Origin: Nitrospiria bacterium
GTDB taxonomy: Bacteria > Nitrospirota > Nitrospiria > JACQBZ01
Assembly: GCA_035517655.1 (NCBI GenBank)
Contig: DATIYJ010000070.1
Location: 1 to 32,550 of the forward strand
Reading direction: 5' to 3'
Length of the DNA: 32,550 nt
Numbering within the stretch: position 1 is the first letter of the stretch; each line of letters starts with the position of its first letter. Below the pieces are notes generated by a model that worked only from the letters and a program-made list of their open reading frames with translations, had not been told where the DNA came from and ran no database searches. The position numbers and the translations under genes were made by a program. This document shows positions 8,813-16,475 of this stretch, piece after piece.

Positions 8813-9364
8813 TCAGATCACCATGGTGCAACGGAGTTTGAAATTATATATAGGAATATTGAGTTCAATGGCCTGTTTCGATTCGATGAGTTGAATATCG
8901 GAAAAAAACTTCGAGTTTTTCATATTGTTGATAAATTCGACGATGTCGGCGTTGGTGATGGCTTTGCCTTCAATATCCACCGTCGGACCCTGCTCCGTGA
9001 TGGTGGTCAGCCAGATTTTTAATGGTTCAATGCTTTTACTGAGTTCGTCCAGCAAATGCACCGGGGCGCCTTGATTTTTCTTTAGCTGTTCAATGATTCT
9101 ATTCTTGTCCTCCAGGACCTTCTTGTTACTTTCGTAGTTTTCAACTTCCTTGACTTTTTCCTTCAACACCGTCAATTCGGCGCTGGCTTTCGTTTTTTCT
9201 TCGTGAAGACGGCTGATTTGAGAATTCATCAAATACCAGAAATAGACACAGGCCACCACGACAAAACCGATTAGAACGCCCGCCAGAACGAACTCGTACT
9301 GGATCTCCATTTGCTTCTTGGCTTTTCGCGCCTTTGGAATCGCCAATAAATTGATCTTGATCAT
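8813..9364 (-). CDS. pilN: Type IV pilus inner-membrane protein PilN
   Basis: The 183-residue protein begins with MIKINLLAI, a version of the INLLP motif by which PilN binds the groove of cytoplasmic PilM. A basic segment (residues 11-17) precedes one membrane helix (about 25-45). A long coiled coil (about 48-98) and a compact periplasmic domain (about 100-183, with VDIEGKAITNADIVEFINNM) follow, as in the PilN/GspL-like fold. The start overlaps the pilM stop as ATGA, and the TGA is immediately followed by the pilO ATG. Both contacts fit tight co-translation of the PilM-PilN-PilO complex. Confidence 0.96.
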   Translation of the reverse strand: MIKINLLAIPKARKAKKQMEIQYEFVLAGVLIGFVVVACVYFWYLMNSQISRLHEEKTKASAELTVLKEKVKEVENYESNKKVLEDKNRIIEQLKKNQGAPVHLLDELSKSIEPLKIWLTTITEQGPTVDIEGKAITNADIVEFINNMKNSKFFSDIQLIESKQAIELNIPIYNFKLRCTMVI

Positions 9365-10431
9365 CGGTCACCCATCTTTCGAATCGCCAGGCCGACGCCG
9401 ACGGCGGCTTGGGGCGCCATTTCCTGAATCTGTTCAACGTTGAACAACTTCGGATCGATTTCGATTTGATTGAATGGATTGGCCAATTCGACCGGCACAC
9501 CCAAGCGTTCACTCAGCAAGGCGACCAGGCCTTTGGACCGCGCCGCTCCTCCGCACAAAACGACTTTATCGATATTCTCCTGCATGGTTGTCGTTTTAAA
9601 GTAGTCGATGGAGCGGGTGATCTCTCCGGCGACCTCCGTGTTTACGGTGTTGATGACGGCGGAAAGCGCTTCCGGGTTTACCCCCTCCGGATTCTCCACC
9701 CGTTTGGCTTGTTCGGCGTCCTGATAGCCCAGGTTCAACTCTTTCTGAATCGTTTCGGTGTACCGATTCCCCCCGATCGAGATATCGCGCGTAAAGGAGG
9801 ACATCGTATTTTTCAAAATGTTGATGTTCATCACACTGGCACCGATGTTCACCAACGCCACGACTTCAGTCTCCTGAACGCCGTAGTTCACCCCGTACAT
9901 ATTTTCGATTGCGAAGGCGTCCACATCCACCACCCGGGGTGTCAGACCCGCGTCCGCCACCAACGCGGTGTATTCATTCAACTTGTCTTTTTTTGCGGCC
10001 ACCAGAAGTACATTCATTTGGGGCTGTCCGTCCTGACCATCGCTGGTTCCCAAGATGTGAAAATCGATATTGACGTCATTGATGTCAAATGGAATGTATT
10101 GCTCCGCTTCCCATTTAATCGACTCTTCCAATTCGTCTTCGGTCATCGCCGGAAGGCTGATTTTCTTTACAATCACCGAATGACCGGAAATGGAAATGGC
10201 CACATCCTTCAGCTTGATCTTTTGTTCGGACAACAATTCCTTCAGGATGCCTCCGACGCTGCTCGCATCCATCACCGTGCCGTCCACGATCATTTCAGGC
10301 GCCAACGACTTGATGCCGAATTTCTCCAGAGAATAACCCGTTTTCTTTTCCTTGAGTTGAACAACCTTGATCGCGCTGGAACCGATGTCCAACCCAAACA
10401 GGGGACTGGCTTTGGAAAATGAAAAAAACAT
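9361..10431 (-). CDS. pilM: Type IV pilus actin-like ATPase PilM
   Basis: The 356-residue cytoplasmic protein has the actin/FtsA-like fold signature: phosphate-1 motif FGLDIGSSAIKVVQL near the N-terminus, a phosphate-2-like segment VVALVNIGASVMNINIL (about residues 195-211), and the adenosine motif VVLCGGAARSKGLVALL (about 290-306). PilM binds the N-terminal peptide of PilN and connects the pilus motor to the inner-membrane platform. AGGAG lies 7 bases before the ATG. It follows the small MerR-type gene by 26 bases, so both are probably on one transcript from the promoter near 10715-10742. Confidence 0.97.
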   Translation of the reverse strand: MFFSFSKASPLFGLDIGSSAIKVVQLKEKKTGYSLEKFGIKSLAPEMIVDGTVMDASSVGGILKELLSEQKIKLKDVAISISGHSVIVKKISLPAMTEDELEESIKWEAEQYIPFDINDVNIDFHILGTSDGQDGQPQMNVLLVAAKKDKLNEYTALVADAGLTPRVVDVDAFAIENMYGVNYGVQETEVVALVNIGASVMNINILKNTMSSFTRDISIGGNRYTETIQKELNLGYQDAEQAKRVENPEGVNPEALSAVINTVNTEVAGEITRSIDYFKTTTMQENIDKVVLCGGAARSKGLVALLSERLGVPVELANPFNQIEIDPKLFNVEQIQEMAPQAAVGVGLAIRKMGDR

Positions 10432-10450
10432 CGTTTGACTCCTACCTTCT

Positions 10451-10474
10451 GGAACGGCTACAGCCGATTGTTCC
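10451..10474 (-). other. Hairpin over the stop codon of the MerR-type gene, upstream of pilM
   Basis: In the transcript, GGAA...CGGC-TGTA-GCCG-TTCC can fold into an eight-pair stem with a four-base bulge and a tetraloop. It covers the stop codon of the small regulator and ends 20 bases before the pilM ATG. It is not followed by a U-run, so it is not an intrinsic terminator. A role in coupling or RNA stability is inference. Confidence 0.4.
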
Positions 10475-10661
10475 TGCTCTGCATGATTTTACGAATCTCC
10501 TTCAAATTTTGATTGGAGTACAGTCGCCAATTACGCCAATCCCGGCCCACGTTCGATATCAGTCCCTCCTTTTCCCACCGAAAAAGCGTCGCCTTCGAGA
10601 TATCAAAAATTTTGCAGATGTCTCTCGTCTTGTATCGTTTTACTCTAACATTTCGAGCCAT
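10458..10661 (-). CDS. Small MerR-type HTH DNA-binding protein heading the pil operon
   Basis: The 67-residue protein is nearly all MerR-type winged helix-turn-helix: YKTRDICKIFDISKATLFRWEKEGLI gives the recognition helix, and NWRLYSNQNLKEIRKIM resembles the wing and following helix. It has no effector-binding domain or long dimerisation coiled coil, so it resembles the DNA-binding-only MerR proteins such as BldC (68 residues) in layout. Its N-terminus is basic. AAGGT lies 7 bases before the ATG. It is the first gene after a strong promoter with a palindrome over its -10 box and sits 26 bases upstream of pilM, so control of itself and of the pilus operon is a reasonable inference. An excisionase-like or phage-type HTH is less likely, as no mobile genes are nearby. 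Confidence 0.85.
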   Translation of the reverse strand: MARNVRVKRYKTRDICKIFDISKATLFRWEKEGLISNVGRDWRNWRLYSNQNLKEIRKIMQSRNNRL

Positions 10662-10709
10662 AAATCGACCTTGTGAGGTGAGGTGTATTCAGATTGAGCG
10701 ACCTAATAG

Positions 10710-10727
10710 TAGCAAGTATACTTACTA
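10710..10727. promoter_or_regulatory. 18-bp near-perfect palindrome, candidate operator
   Basis: TAGCAAGTATACTTACTA on the plus strand reads the same on the minus strand except for one symmetric pair. The central ten bases (AAGTATACTT) are a perfect palindrome. It completely covers the -10 box of the promoter upstream of the small MerR-type gene. A dimeric regulator bound here would block or reshape the promoter; the adjacent MerR-type protein is the obvious candidate, by position only. Confidence 0.6.
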
Positions 10728-10742
10728 TATTCAGCTTGTCAA
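10715..10742 (-). promoter_or_regulatory. Sigma-70-like promoter for the MerR-type gene and pilMNOPQ
   Basis: On the minus strand, TTGACA (10737-10742) is a perfect -35 box, followed by a 16-base spacer and TATACT (10715-10720) as -10. Transcription would begin near 10708, leaving a leader of about 46 bases before the ATG at 10661. The surrounding 10662-10849 spacer is AT-rich compared with the genes and holds no ORF. I saw no sigma-54 type GG/GC element here although rpoN is nearby. Confidence 0.75.
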
Positions 10743-10849
10743 GGGATTTTAGTCAAAAAATTCATTATTTTTCACAAAATAATCGAAGGGTTATGGGTTA
10801 ACCGAAAATATCCAGCAAAAAATGAGGGCTTTAAGATAGCGGAATACCG

Positions 10850-11620
10850 TCAGGAATGCTTTTGTTTGGCCACCAAAAGGCGTTGGGCGCCCGTGCGGAC
10901 CGCTTCGGGAATGTTCCTATTTTTGGCCAGAAGGCCCAGATCCTTCACCTTGACCGATGCCAATAACGGGATCGATATCCCAAGGGGGGTCTTCGGATTA
11001 CCGACGAGAGCGAAAATAATCGAGTAGTTTTTCAGCCATTCCTTATTTTTCCCCACGGTCCGCAAAATGTCATCCGAAACATTTCTCGATTGCGCAATGA
11101 AAAGAATCTCGTCCTCGGTAATTTTGGGGCTGCTCAAGACCGCCTGGGCGACTTGACGATTGGGATCCTTGAGCAACAGACTTCTCGCGTCTTTTCCACC
11201 GCGTAGGGCAAATTGCACCTTTTCGGCCACCGGCATTTTTTGGATCCGTTGATAAAGCGTCTCTTCATTTTCTTTTCGATGTTTGTCCTCAACCTCCTCT
11301 TCCGTTTGAACTTGTTGCACGTCAAGTTCCTTATACGGCACCAATCCTTTGTCCGCCGGAAATACGGGGTCCCTTTTTATAGCTTGTATCCGTTTTTTGA
11401 ATTCCGCCGGAGCATTGGTATATAGATACAGGAACGTTTGCGGCAGGACCCTCGGGTGGCCCAGCAACAATACCACGAGGGCCTGATCCCGGTGATGCAA
11501 TTTTGCAATTCGGTCTAGGGTGGTTCCGTCCGTGGACGGGTCCTTGAGGAGTCCCATAAGGGTCCCGGTAGAACAATGCTCCAAATCCAACGTTAGGAGA
11601 AGGGTCCTTTTTGCTTTCAT
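10850..11620 (-). CDS. Helical-repeat (HEAT/LRV-like) protein of unknown function
   Basis: The 256-residue protein has no signal peptide or membrane segment and is probably cytoplasmic. Residues about 125-250 hold several similar helix pairs of about 35 residues, with recurring Leu/Ala/Asn-Pro patterns such as LLKDPNRQVAQAVLSSPKITEDEI, split here as LLKDPNRQVAQAVL and SSPKITEDEI, then RNVSDDILRTV, VGNPKTPLGISIPLL and KNRNIPEAVRTGA. This looks like a HEAT or leucine-rich-variant solenoid. I recall similar conserved hypothetical proteins in deltaproteobacteria, but this was not checked. A charged Glu/Lys linker (about 100-122) separates it from an N-terminal helical part with another repeat-like unit. 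The ATG lies 5 bases after the rapZ stop without a strong ribosome binding site, suggesting coupling to rapZ. A role as a protein-binding scaffold is inference. Confidence 0.85.
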   Translation of the reverse strand: MKAKRTLLLTLDLEHCSTGTLMGLLKDPSTDGTTLDRIAKLHHRDQALVVLLLGHPRVLPQTFLYLYTNAPAEFKKRIQAIKRDPVFPADKGLVPYKELDVQQVQTEEEVEDKHRKENEETLYQRIQKMPVAEKVQFALRGGKDARSLLLKDPNRQVAQAVLSSPKITEDEILFIAQSRNVSDDILRTVGKNKEWLKNYSIIFALVGNPKTPLGISIPLLASVKVKDLGLLAKNRNIPEAVRTGAQRLLVAKQKHS

Positions 11621-11625
11621 GCTTT

Positions 11626-12492
11626 TCAGCGATCCCGGGTGATATCCCGATGACGCAGCACCACGTGATAATTGGCGGCCTTGAGATCGTCATGGAGCCG
11701 TTTGGCGATGGCCACGGAGCGATGACGCCCTCCGGTGCAACCGATTGCGACGGTTAAATAGGGACGACCTTCCTTCTCATAAAACGGGATCAAAAAAGAA
11801 AGGAACGATTGAACCAAGTCAATAAACTTATCCGCTTCCGGTTTCCGAAAGAGATAATCCTGGACCGCCGGATCTTCACCGGAGAGAGGTTTCAGATCGG
11901 ATACAAAATTCGGGTTCTGAAGAAAACGCACATCAAACAGCAAATCGGTTTCGTAGGGAATCCCGTACTTATATCCGAACGAAATAACGGAGATGCTGGG
12001 TTTTCGAATTTCCCCCTGGTCAAAATAGTGTTGGGCGATGACATCCTTCAGTTGCTGGATCGTGAAGGTGGATGTATCAATGATTCGGTCCGACCGTTTC
12101 TTCAATTCAGCCAATTGCTGCCGCTCCTGTTGGATTCCTTCAAGAATGGGCCTGTTCTTGGCCAACGGGTGAGGCCGTCGCGTTTCAGAAAACCGTCGGA
12201 CGAGCACCTCATCATTCGCCTCAAAGAAGATCAATTCATAGGGGTATCCTTCTTCTTTGAGTCGATTCGAAATCCCCAGGAAATCCCGTAAAAAATCCCG
12301 TTCCCGTATGTCGATTCCTACGGCAACTTTCGTGATTCCTGCGCTGGACTGGGTACACAGGTCGGCAAAAACGGGCAACAACGATGGAGGAAGGTTATCG
12401 ACGCAGAAATATCCGAGATCTTCAAAACATTTTAACGCATTTGTTTTTCCGGAACCGGACAATCCGCTGACGATGACCAATCGTAGGTCCAT
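11626..12492 (-). CDS. rapZ: RapZ/YvcJ-type P-loop nucleotide-binding adapter
   Basis: The 288-residue protein matches the RapZ family over its full length. The P-loop GLSGSGKT is at residues 10-17, followed by CFEDLGYFCVDNLPPSLLP, a family hallmark. The C-terminal half has SFGYKYG and CTGGRHRSV, which are also conserved. In E. coli RapZ is an RNA-binding adapter that targets the small RNA GlmZ to RNase E and senses glucosamine-6-phosphate; in other bacteria the role is less clear. It lies 15 bases after hpf. The usual ptsN between hpf and rapZ is missing here. Confidence 0.97.
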   Translation of the reverse strand: MDLRLVIVSGLSGSGKTNALKCFEDLGYFCVDNLPPSLLPVFADLCTQSSAGITKVAVGIDIRERDFLRDFLGISNRLKEEGYPYELIFFEANDEVLVRRFSETRRPHPLAKNRPILEGIQQERQQLAELKKRSDRIIDTSTFTIQQLKDVIAQHYFDQGEIRKPSISVISFGYKYGIPYETDLLFDVRFLQNPNFVSDLKPLSGEDPAVQDYLFRKPEADKFIDLVQSFLSFLIPFYEKEGRPYLTVAIGCTGGRHRSVAIAKRLHDDLKAANYHVVLRHRDITRDR

Positions 12493-12507
12493 GGAGATTC
12501 CAACGGT

Positions 12508-13023
12508 TCAGTGGATGATCAGTTCGGTCAACACGAGATGGCCGTTTGTCCCGCGAACCAATATCTTAAGTTGATCATCCGCGTCGTCAAAGAAAACAAC
12601 GTGACCGGCCTTTACCGAAGCCAACCGAGTCATGGCATCGTCCATCGAGAGCCTCAATACGATATAAGCGTCCCGTGTAATCATCGGTGTCGTTTTCGGA
12701 GCTTTTAGAGCGGAGGATCGCTTGGCCGACGGCGGTTTGTGTCGGGAAAGCTTCTCCTTGTACCTTCTTAACCGTTGTTCGATCTTGTCCATCGCCCTGT
12801 CAATGGACCGATACATTTCGTCCGTCTCTTCCTTGGCCAGAATTCGATCTCCATCAACCCATAATGTGATCTCGGCCGTATGCCGATATTTTTCGACCGA
12901 CAACCGGACGGCCGCCTCGATGGGCTTGAAGGAATAGCGGGCCACTTTTTTCAACCGCTGTTCCGCATAATCGCGCAAGGCCGGGGTTATTTCCATGTGT
13001 CGACCTGTAACCGTAACCTGCAT
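12508..13023 (-). CDS. hpf: Ribosome hibernation-promoting factor, long-type, divergent C-terminus
   Basis: The start is the ATG at 13021-13023, with AAGGAG nine bases upstream (171 aa); the upstream part of the frame is not coding-like. Residues 1-95 match the HPF/YfiA N-terminal domain (QVTVTGRHMEITPALRDYAE, then DRAMDKIEQRLRRYKEKL), which binds the 30S decoding centre. After a Lys/Ser/Pro linker, residues about 118-171 (YIVLRLSMDDAMTRL...HVVFFDDADDQLKILVRGTNG) fit the C-terminal dimerisation domain of long HPF, which joins ribosomes into 100S dimers. That domain is divergent in wording, so the long-type call is less certain than the HPF call. It sits between rpoN and rapZ, as in many bacteria. 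Confidence 0.95.
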   Translation of the reverse strand: MQVTVTGRHMEITPALRDYAEQRLKKVARYSFKPIEAAVRLSVEKYRHTAEITLWVDGDRILAKEETDEMYRSIDRAMDKIEQRLRRYKEKLSRHKPPSAKRSSALKAPKTTPMITRDAYIVLRLSMDDAMTRLASVKAGHVVFFDDADDQLKILVRGTNGHLVLTELIIH

Positions 13024-13119
13024 GGATGGCTCCTTCAACAAGTACAGCGGTGATCGGTTGGGAAACGCTTCCCGCGGTTTCGTTTCATTCTGATTCGTGC
13101 ACAAAAGACGAGCGCGCGT

Positions 13120-14553
13120 TCAGGATACGTACCGACGGCGGCTGGCCTGCGGTATTTTAAGCTCCACTCGGTATTTGGCCACTGTTCTTCGTGCAATTTC
13201 GATATGCTGATTTTTTAAGCGTTGAACGATTTCTTGGTCTTTGAGGGGATTTTTCGGATCCTCCTGCGACACCATCTGCCGGATGATCTCCCTTACGGTG
13301 ACGGAGGAGACTTCCCCGCCGAATTCTCCGCTTCGTGAAAGACTGCTGTTAAAAAAATACTTCAACTCAAAAATTCCCTGAGGGGTGTGCATGTACTTGT
13401 TTGTCGTCACGCGACTGATGGTCGACTCATGCATGGAAATATCATCGGCCACTTGTCGCAAAACCAAGGGTTTTAAGTAATCCACTCCCTTCTCCAGAAA
13501 CTCCCGTTGGAATTTGACAATGCTTTGCGCCACCTTACAGATGGTCCGATTCCGTTGCTCGATGCTGCGGACCAACCAAATGGCCGATCGAAACCGGCCC
13601 TCCAGATAATTGCGGGTCGCATCGGGAACCTGTTTTTTTTCCAAGAGCAATTTCTGATAATAAGGACTGATGCGGAGCTTGGGCAGGCCGTCGTCGTTGA
13701 GGACGACGACATAGCCGTCATCGGATTTAACCACAAAAATATCCGGAATGATAATTTGGGCTTCATCCGTTAAAAACGGCCGTCCGGGTTTGGGTTCAAG
13801 GGCTTGAATGATTTTTACGACCGCCAGGACTTCTTCCAGAGAAACCCCCAACGCCTTGACAATGTCCTGAAACCTTCGGGTCTCGATCTCCTTTAAATGA
13901 TTCGCAACGATCGCCTCGGCCAACGAGCCCTTCAGTCCGAGTTGTTCCAGTTGGATCAATAAACATTCCCTCAGATCTCTTGCGCCGACTCCCAACGGGT
14001 CAAAACTCTGAACGAGCGTGAGCGCCCGTTCGACCTCGTCCTTTTTGGCTTCGGTCAATGTCGCCAGTTCCTCAACGCTAATCCGGAGATACCCGTCTTC
14101 ATCGATGTTCCCAATAATGCTTTTACCGATTTCGACGGCACGGGGAGTCGCGACGGACAATCGCAATTGCCAAAGGAGATGCTCCGAGAGGGATGGAGGT
14201 CGGGTCAGCGTCTGTTCATAAGAAGGCGGCTCGTCGCCCGCCGCCGACGGATACTCGGTTTCTTTATTTTCGCGTTGAATATCTCCGATATATTCCTCCC
14301 ATTGCGAGGACAGCTCGGTTTCCGCGGCGTCCGTCGCCGTCTCCTCCGTTCGTTCGTCTTCCTCGGACTTTTTCTCCTCCACCGTCTCTTCCAGATCCGT
14401 CAGCTCATCCAGCAATGGATTCTCCAGCAGTTCCTGCGAAACGATTTGGGTGAGTTCAAGCCTGGAGAGTTGCAGAAGTTTGATCGCCTGCTGCAACTGC
14501 GGCGTCATAATCAGTTTTTGAGTCAGTCTTAAATCGAGCCGAGTTTTCATCAT
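13120..14553 (-). CDS. rpoN: RNA polymerase sigma-54 factor
   Basis: The 477-residue protein has the sigma-54 layout. The Gln/Leu-rich activator-interacting region I is at 1-50 (LTQKLIMTPQLQQAIKLLQL). An acidic region II follows at about 52-100. The core-binding domain comes next, then the DNA-binding part with the RpoN box ARRTVAKYR at 454-462. It directs core polymerase to -24/-12 promoters that need AAA+ activators. The start has two ATG codons in a row (14548-14553) and only a poor ribosome binding site; a hairpin sits just upstream. It follows lptB by 69 bases. Confidence 0.98.
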   Translation of the reverse strand: MMKTRLDLRLTQKLIMTPQLQQAIKLLQLSRLELTQIVSQELLENPLLDELTDLEETVEEKKSEEDERTEETATDAAETELSSQWEEYIGDIQRENKETEYPSAAGDEPPSYEQTLTRPPSLSEHLLWQLRLSVATPRAVEIGKSIIGNIDEDGYLRISVEELATLTEAKKDEVERALTLVQSFDPLGVGARDLRECLLIQLEQLGLKGSLAEAIVANHLKEIETRRFQDIVKALGVSLEEVLAVVKIIQALEPKPGRPFLTDEAQIIIPDIFVVKSDDGYVVVLNDDGLPKLRISPYYQKLLLEKKQVPDATRNYLEGRFRSAIWLVRSIEQRNRTICKVAQSIVKFQREFLEKGVDYLKPLVLRQVADDISMHESTISRVTTNKYMHTPQGIFELKYFFNSSLSRSGEFGGEVSSVTVREIIRQMVSQEDPKNPLKDQEIVQRLKNQHIEIARRTVAKYRVELKIPQASRRRYVS

Positions 14554-14564
14554 ACCGCGGTCAT

Positions 14565-14591
14565 GTTTCGCACTCTCCCGTGCTCCGAAAC
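14565..14591 (-). other. Hairpin upstream of rpoN
   Basis: In the transcript, GTTTC and GCAC pair with GTGC and GAAAC around a GGGAGA loop, giving nine pairs with a three-base bulge. It ends 11 bases before the rpoN start and could affect initiation. There is no U-run, so it is not a terminator. Confidence 0.4.
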
Positions 14592-14622
14592 GGCTTGGAC
14601 GGGTCTGTGCGCGATGATTTTC

Positions 14623-15348
14623 TTATCCAAGAAAACGGAATTTTTCTCCCAGATAAATCGCCTTGGCTTTGGAACTGTTTGCGATATCAAGGGATGTGCC
14701 CGATTCCAGGATTTCCCCCTCACTGATTATATAAGAACGGTCTGTAATTTCAAGTGTTTCCTGAACGTTGTGATCCGTGATCAGGATTCCAATACCCTTG
14801 GCCTTCAATTGGCCGATTATTTTCTGAATATCGATGATCGCGATGGGATCGATGCCGGCGAAAGGTTCATCCAGAAGCAGAAAATGCGGCGAGGTCACCA
14901 GCGACCGCGTGATCTCAACCCTCCGGCGCTCGCCTCCCGATAGCGCATAGGCTTTGTTTTTGGACAGATGCGAAATGTTCAGTTCTTTGAGAAGGGAATA
15001 AAGGCGCTCCTGACGTTCCGAATGGGAAAGATCCAGCGTCTCAAGGATCGCGAGCAGGTTTTCTTCGACGGTCAGTTTTCGAAAAACGGAGGGTTCCTGC
15101 GGAAGATACCCGATGCCTTGACGGGCCCGTCGGTACATCGGGAGATCCGTGATGTTCCGATCATCGAGAAAAATCTCCCCCTGATCCGCCGAAATCAGGC
15201 CCACCATCATATAAAAAACCGTCGTTTTCCCGGCGCCGTTCGGCCCCAACAACCCCACCACTTCACCGGTTTTGACATCCAAGCTGACATCTTTAACGAC
15301 TTTGCGTTTTCGAAAACTTTTCTCGAGATGTTTCGCACACAGAAGCAT
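14623..15348 (-). CDS. lptB: LPS export ABC transporter ATPase LptB
   Basis: LptB is the cytoplasmic ATPase that powers extraction of LPS by LptFG. The sequence has Walker A GPNGAGKT (35-42), the Q-loop region [13 protein letters not shown], signature [11 protein letters not shown], Walker [14 protein letters not shown] and the switch His in ITDHNV. The ATG at 15346-15348 gives 241 residues, the usual LptB length. A TTG at 15375, just after the lptA stop, would add nine residues. The ribosome binding site is weak for either. It follows lptC and lptA in the standard order. Confidence 0.97.
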   Translation of the reverse strand: MLLCAKHLEKSFRKRKVVKDVSLDVKTGEVVGLLGPNGAGKTTVFYMMVGLISADQGEIFLDDRNITDLPMYRRARQGIGYLPQEPSVFRKLTVEENLLAILETLDLSHSERQERLYSLLKELNISHLSKNKAYALSGGERRRVEITRSLVTSPHFLLLDEPFAGIDPIAIIDIQKIIGQLKAKGIGILITDHNVQETLEITDRSYIISEGEILESGTSLDIANSSKAKAIYLGEKFRFLG

Positions 15349-15376
15349 CGTCCGCCCAGGAAACGTTTGATCCAAG

Positions 15377-15925
15377 TTACTTCTGCACCGGCTCGTTGGG
15401 ATGAATCAGCACTTTGCTGCCTTCAACGACGCTCCGATCCTCCCGCAAATAAATCGTCATCTTGGTTCCGGTGATCTTGGTATCTTTTTCCCAAGCGACC
15501 GGATCGCCCAACAGAATAACTTTATCTTCCTTTTGATAATAAAAAGCCTCCTTGGATTTGGCTTCTTTCTCCCCCTGTTTCAAGACGACGTCGCCGGTCG
15601 CATGAATAAGCGTAACCTCATTATCGCTAAACTGAGATTGAGGAGAGATGAGGCCCGACGATGATTTCGAGTTTCCGGCGGTGTCATCCTTTGAAGCGAA
15701 CGTCACCTCCGCGTGACGGGACGTGATGGTCATATCCTCCTTGATCATGACCACATCGCCGTCGAAAACGGCCAGATGTTCCATGTTCTTTACCGTCATG
15801 CTTTTAGAGGTGATGGAAAGCGTTTTGGATGGGGTCGGCGCCTCCGCCGCAAACGGGGGCGAACCATTCCAAAAAAAAACACCGATGATCAGAACGAGTT
15901 TAAGGCTCGGCCGTAACACGGACAT
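15377..15925 (-). CDS. lptA: Periplasmic LPS-transport protein LptA
   Basis: This 182-residue protein forms the periplasmic beta-jellyroll bridge that carries LPS from LptC to LptD. A signal peptide covers about residues 1-27 ([12 protein letters not shown]...FAA). The mature part has the OstA/LptA pattern [25 protein letters not shown] and later [22 protein letters not shown] Ser/Asn/Gly-rich insert is present near residues 78-98. The start overlaps the end of lptC by 26 bases. A GTG six bases further in (15919), preceded by GGGGG, is an alternative start. Confidence 0.93.
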   Translation of the reverse strand: MSVLRPSLKLVLIIGVFFWNGSPPFAAEAPTPSKTLSITSKSMTVKNMEHLAVFDGDVVMIKEDMTITSRHAEVTFASKDDTAGNSKSSSGLISPQSQFSDNEVTLIHATGDVVLKQGEKEAKSKEAFYYQKEDKVILLGDPVAWEKDTKITGTKMTIYLREDRSVVEGSKVLIHPNEPVQK

Positions 15926-16466
15926 CCCCCGTAACCGTAAATTGCTGATTTTCCAGTTTCACGACCAGCTGATCGCCGCGTATGAGGAGTCGCTGAGCGG
16001 TGATCTGAACCGGTTGCAGCGATATAATCTCCCGTTCTTGATCTTTCCAGCTCATCGATGGAGTCCGAATTGTAAACCCGTTGTTCATCGAAACATCCAG
16101 ATCCCCGTCGTTCTTCTTGATTTCAAAGTCATGCGTTTCGGTATCTAAGAGACCTTCATCCCCTGAAAAACGGACTTGGAGTCCTTCGGCGGTTTGAAGA
16201 ATCGCCTGCATTTCTTTGAGAAACACCTCTTTCCGGTCCTCAAACACCTCGGCGTGCTTGGCCCGGATATCCCATTCCACCGTCCCATTTCGAATCTGCT
16301 TGAGCGTAAACCCGTCCATTTCGATGTCCGCTTTGGAGATCAGCGTCTTCGACGAAGGCAAGACTTGAGGATGTTCGATTCCCACCGACAGAACCCAGGC
16401 CAACAACGACAGGAGCATTCCAATGAAAATCAGGAGAAAGATCCTCGGAAACTGCGCCGCCGACAT
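15900..16466 (-). CDS. lptC: LPS export protein LptC
   Basis: LptC is a bitopic inner-membrane protein that receives LPS from LptBFG and passes it to LptA. From the ATG at 16464-16466 it has 188 residues: a membrane helix at about 9-28 and a periplasmic beta domain with the family-like stretch WDIRAKHAEVFEDRKEVFLK. An in-frame ATG at 16508 would add 14 residues, but it lies upstream of and across the predicted promoter. The ATG at 16466 has no ribosome binding site and would be only about three bases from the predicted transcription start, so a leaderless message is likely. It overlaps lptA by 26 bases. Confidence 0.9.
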   Translation of the reverse strand: MSAAQFPRIFLLIFIGMLLSLLAWVLSVGIEHPQVLPSSKTLISKADIEMDGFTLKQIRNGTVEWDIRAKHAEVFEDRKEVFLKEMQAILQTAEGLQVRFSGDEGLLDTETHDFEIKKNDGDLDVSMNNGFTIRTPSMSWKDQEREIISLQPVQITAQRLLIRGDQLVVKLENQQFTVTGDVRVTAEP

Positions 16467-16475
16467 CGTACACAC

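Noticed and set aside
9409-10422. 337-residue plus-strand open frame
   Set aside because: It is antisense to pilM over its whole length, is His/Phe/Asp rich, and resembles no protein.
10662-10849. Sigma-54 promoter for the pilus operon
   Set aside because: I looked for the GG/GC -24/-12 pattern because rpoN is close; none was convincing, while a sigma-70-like promoter is clear.
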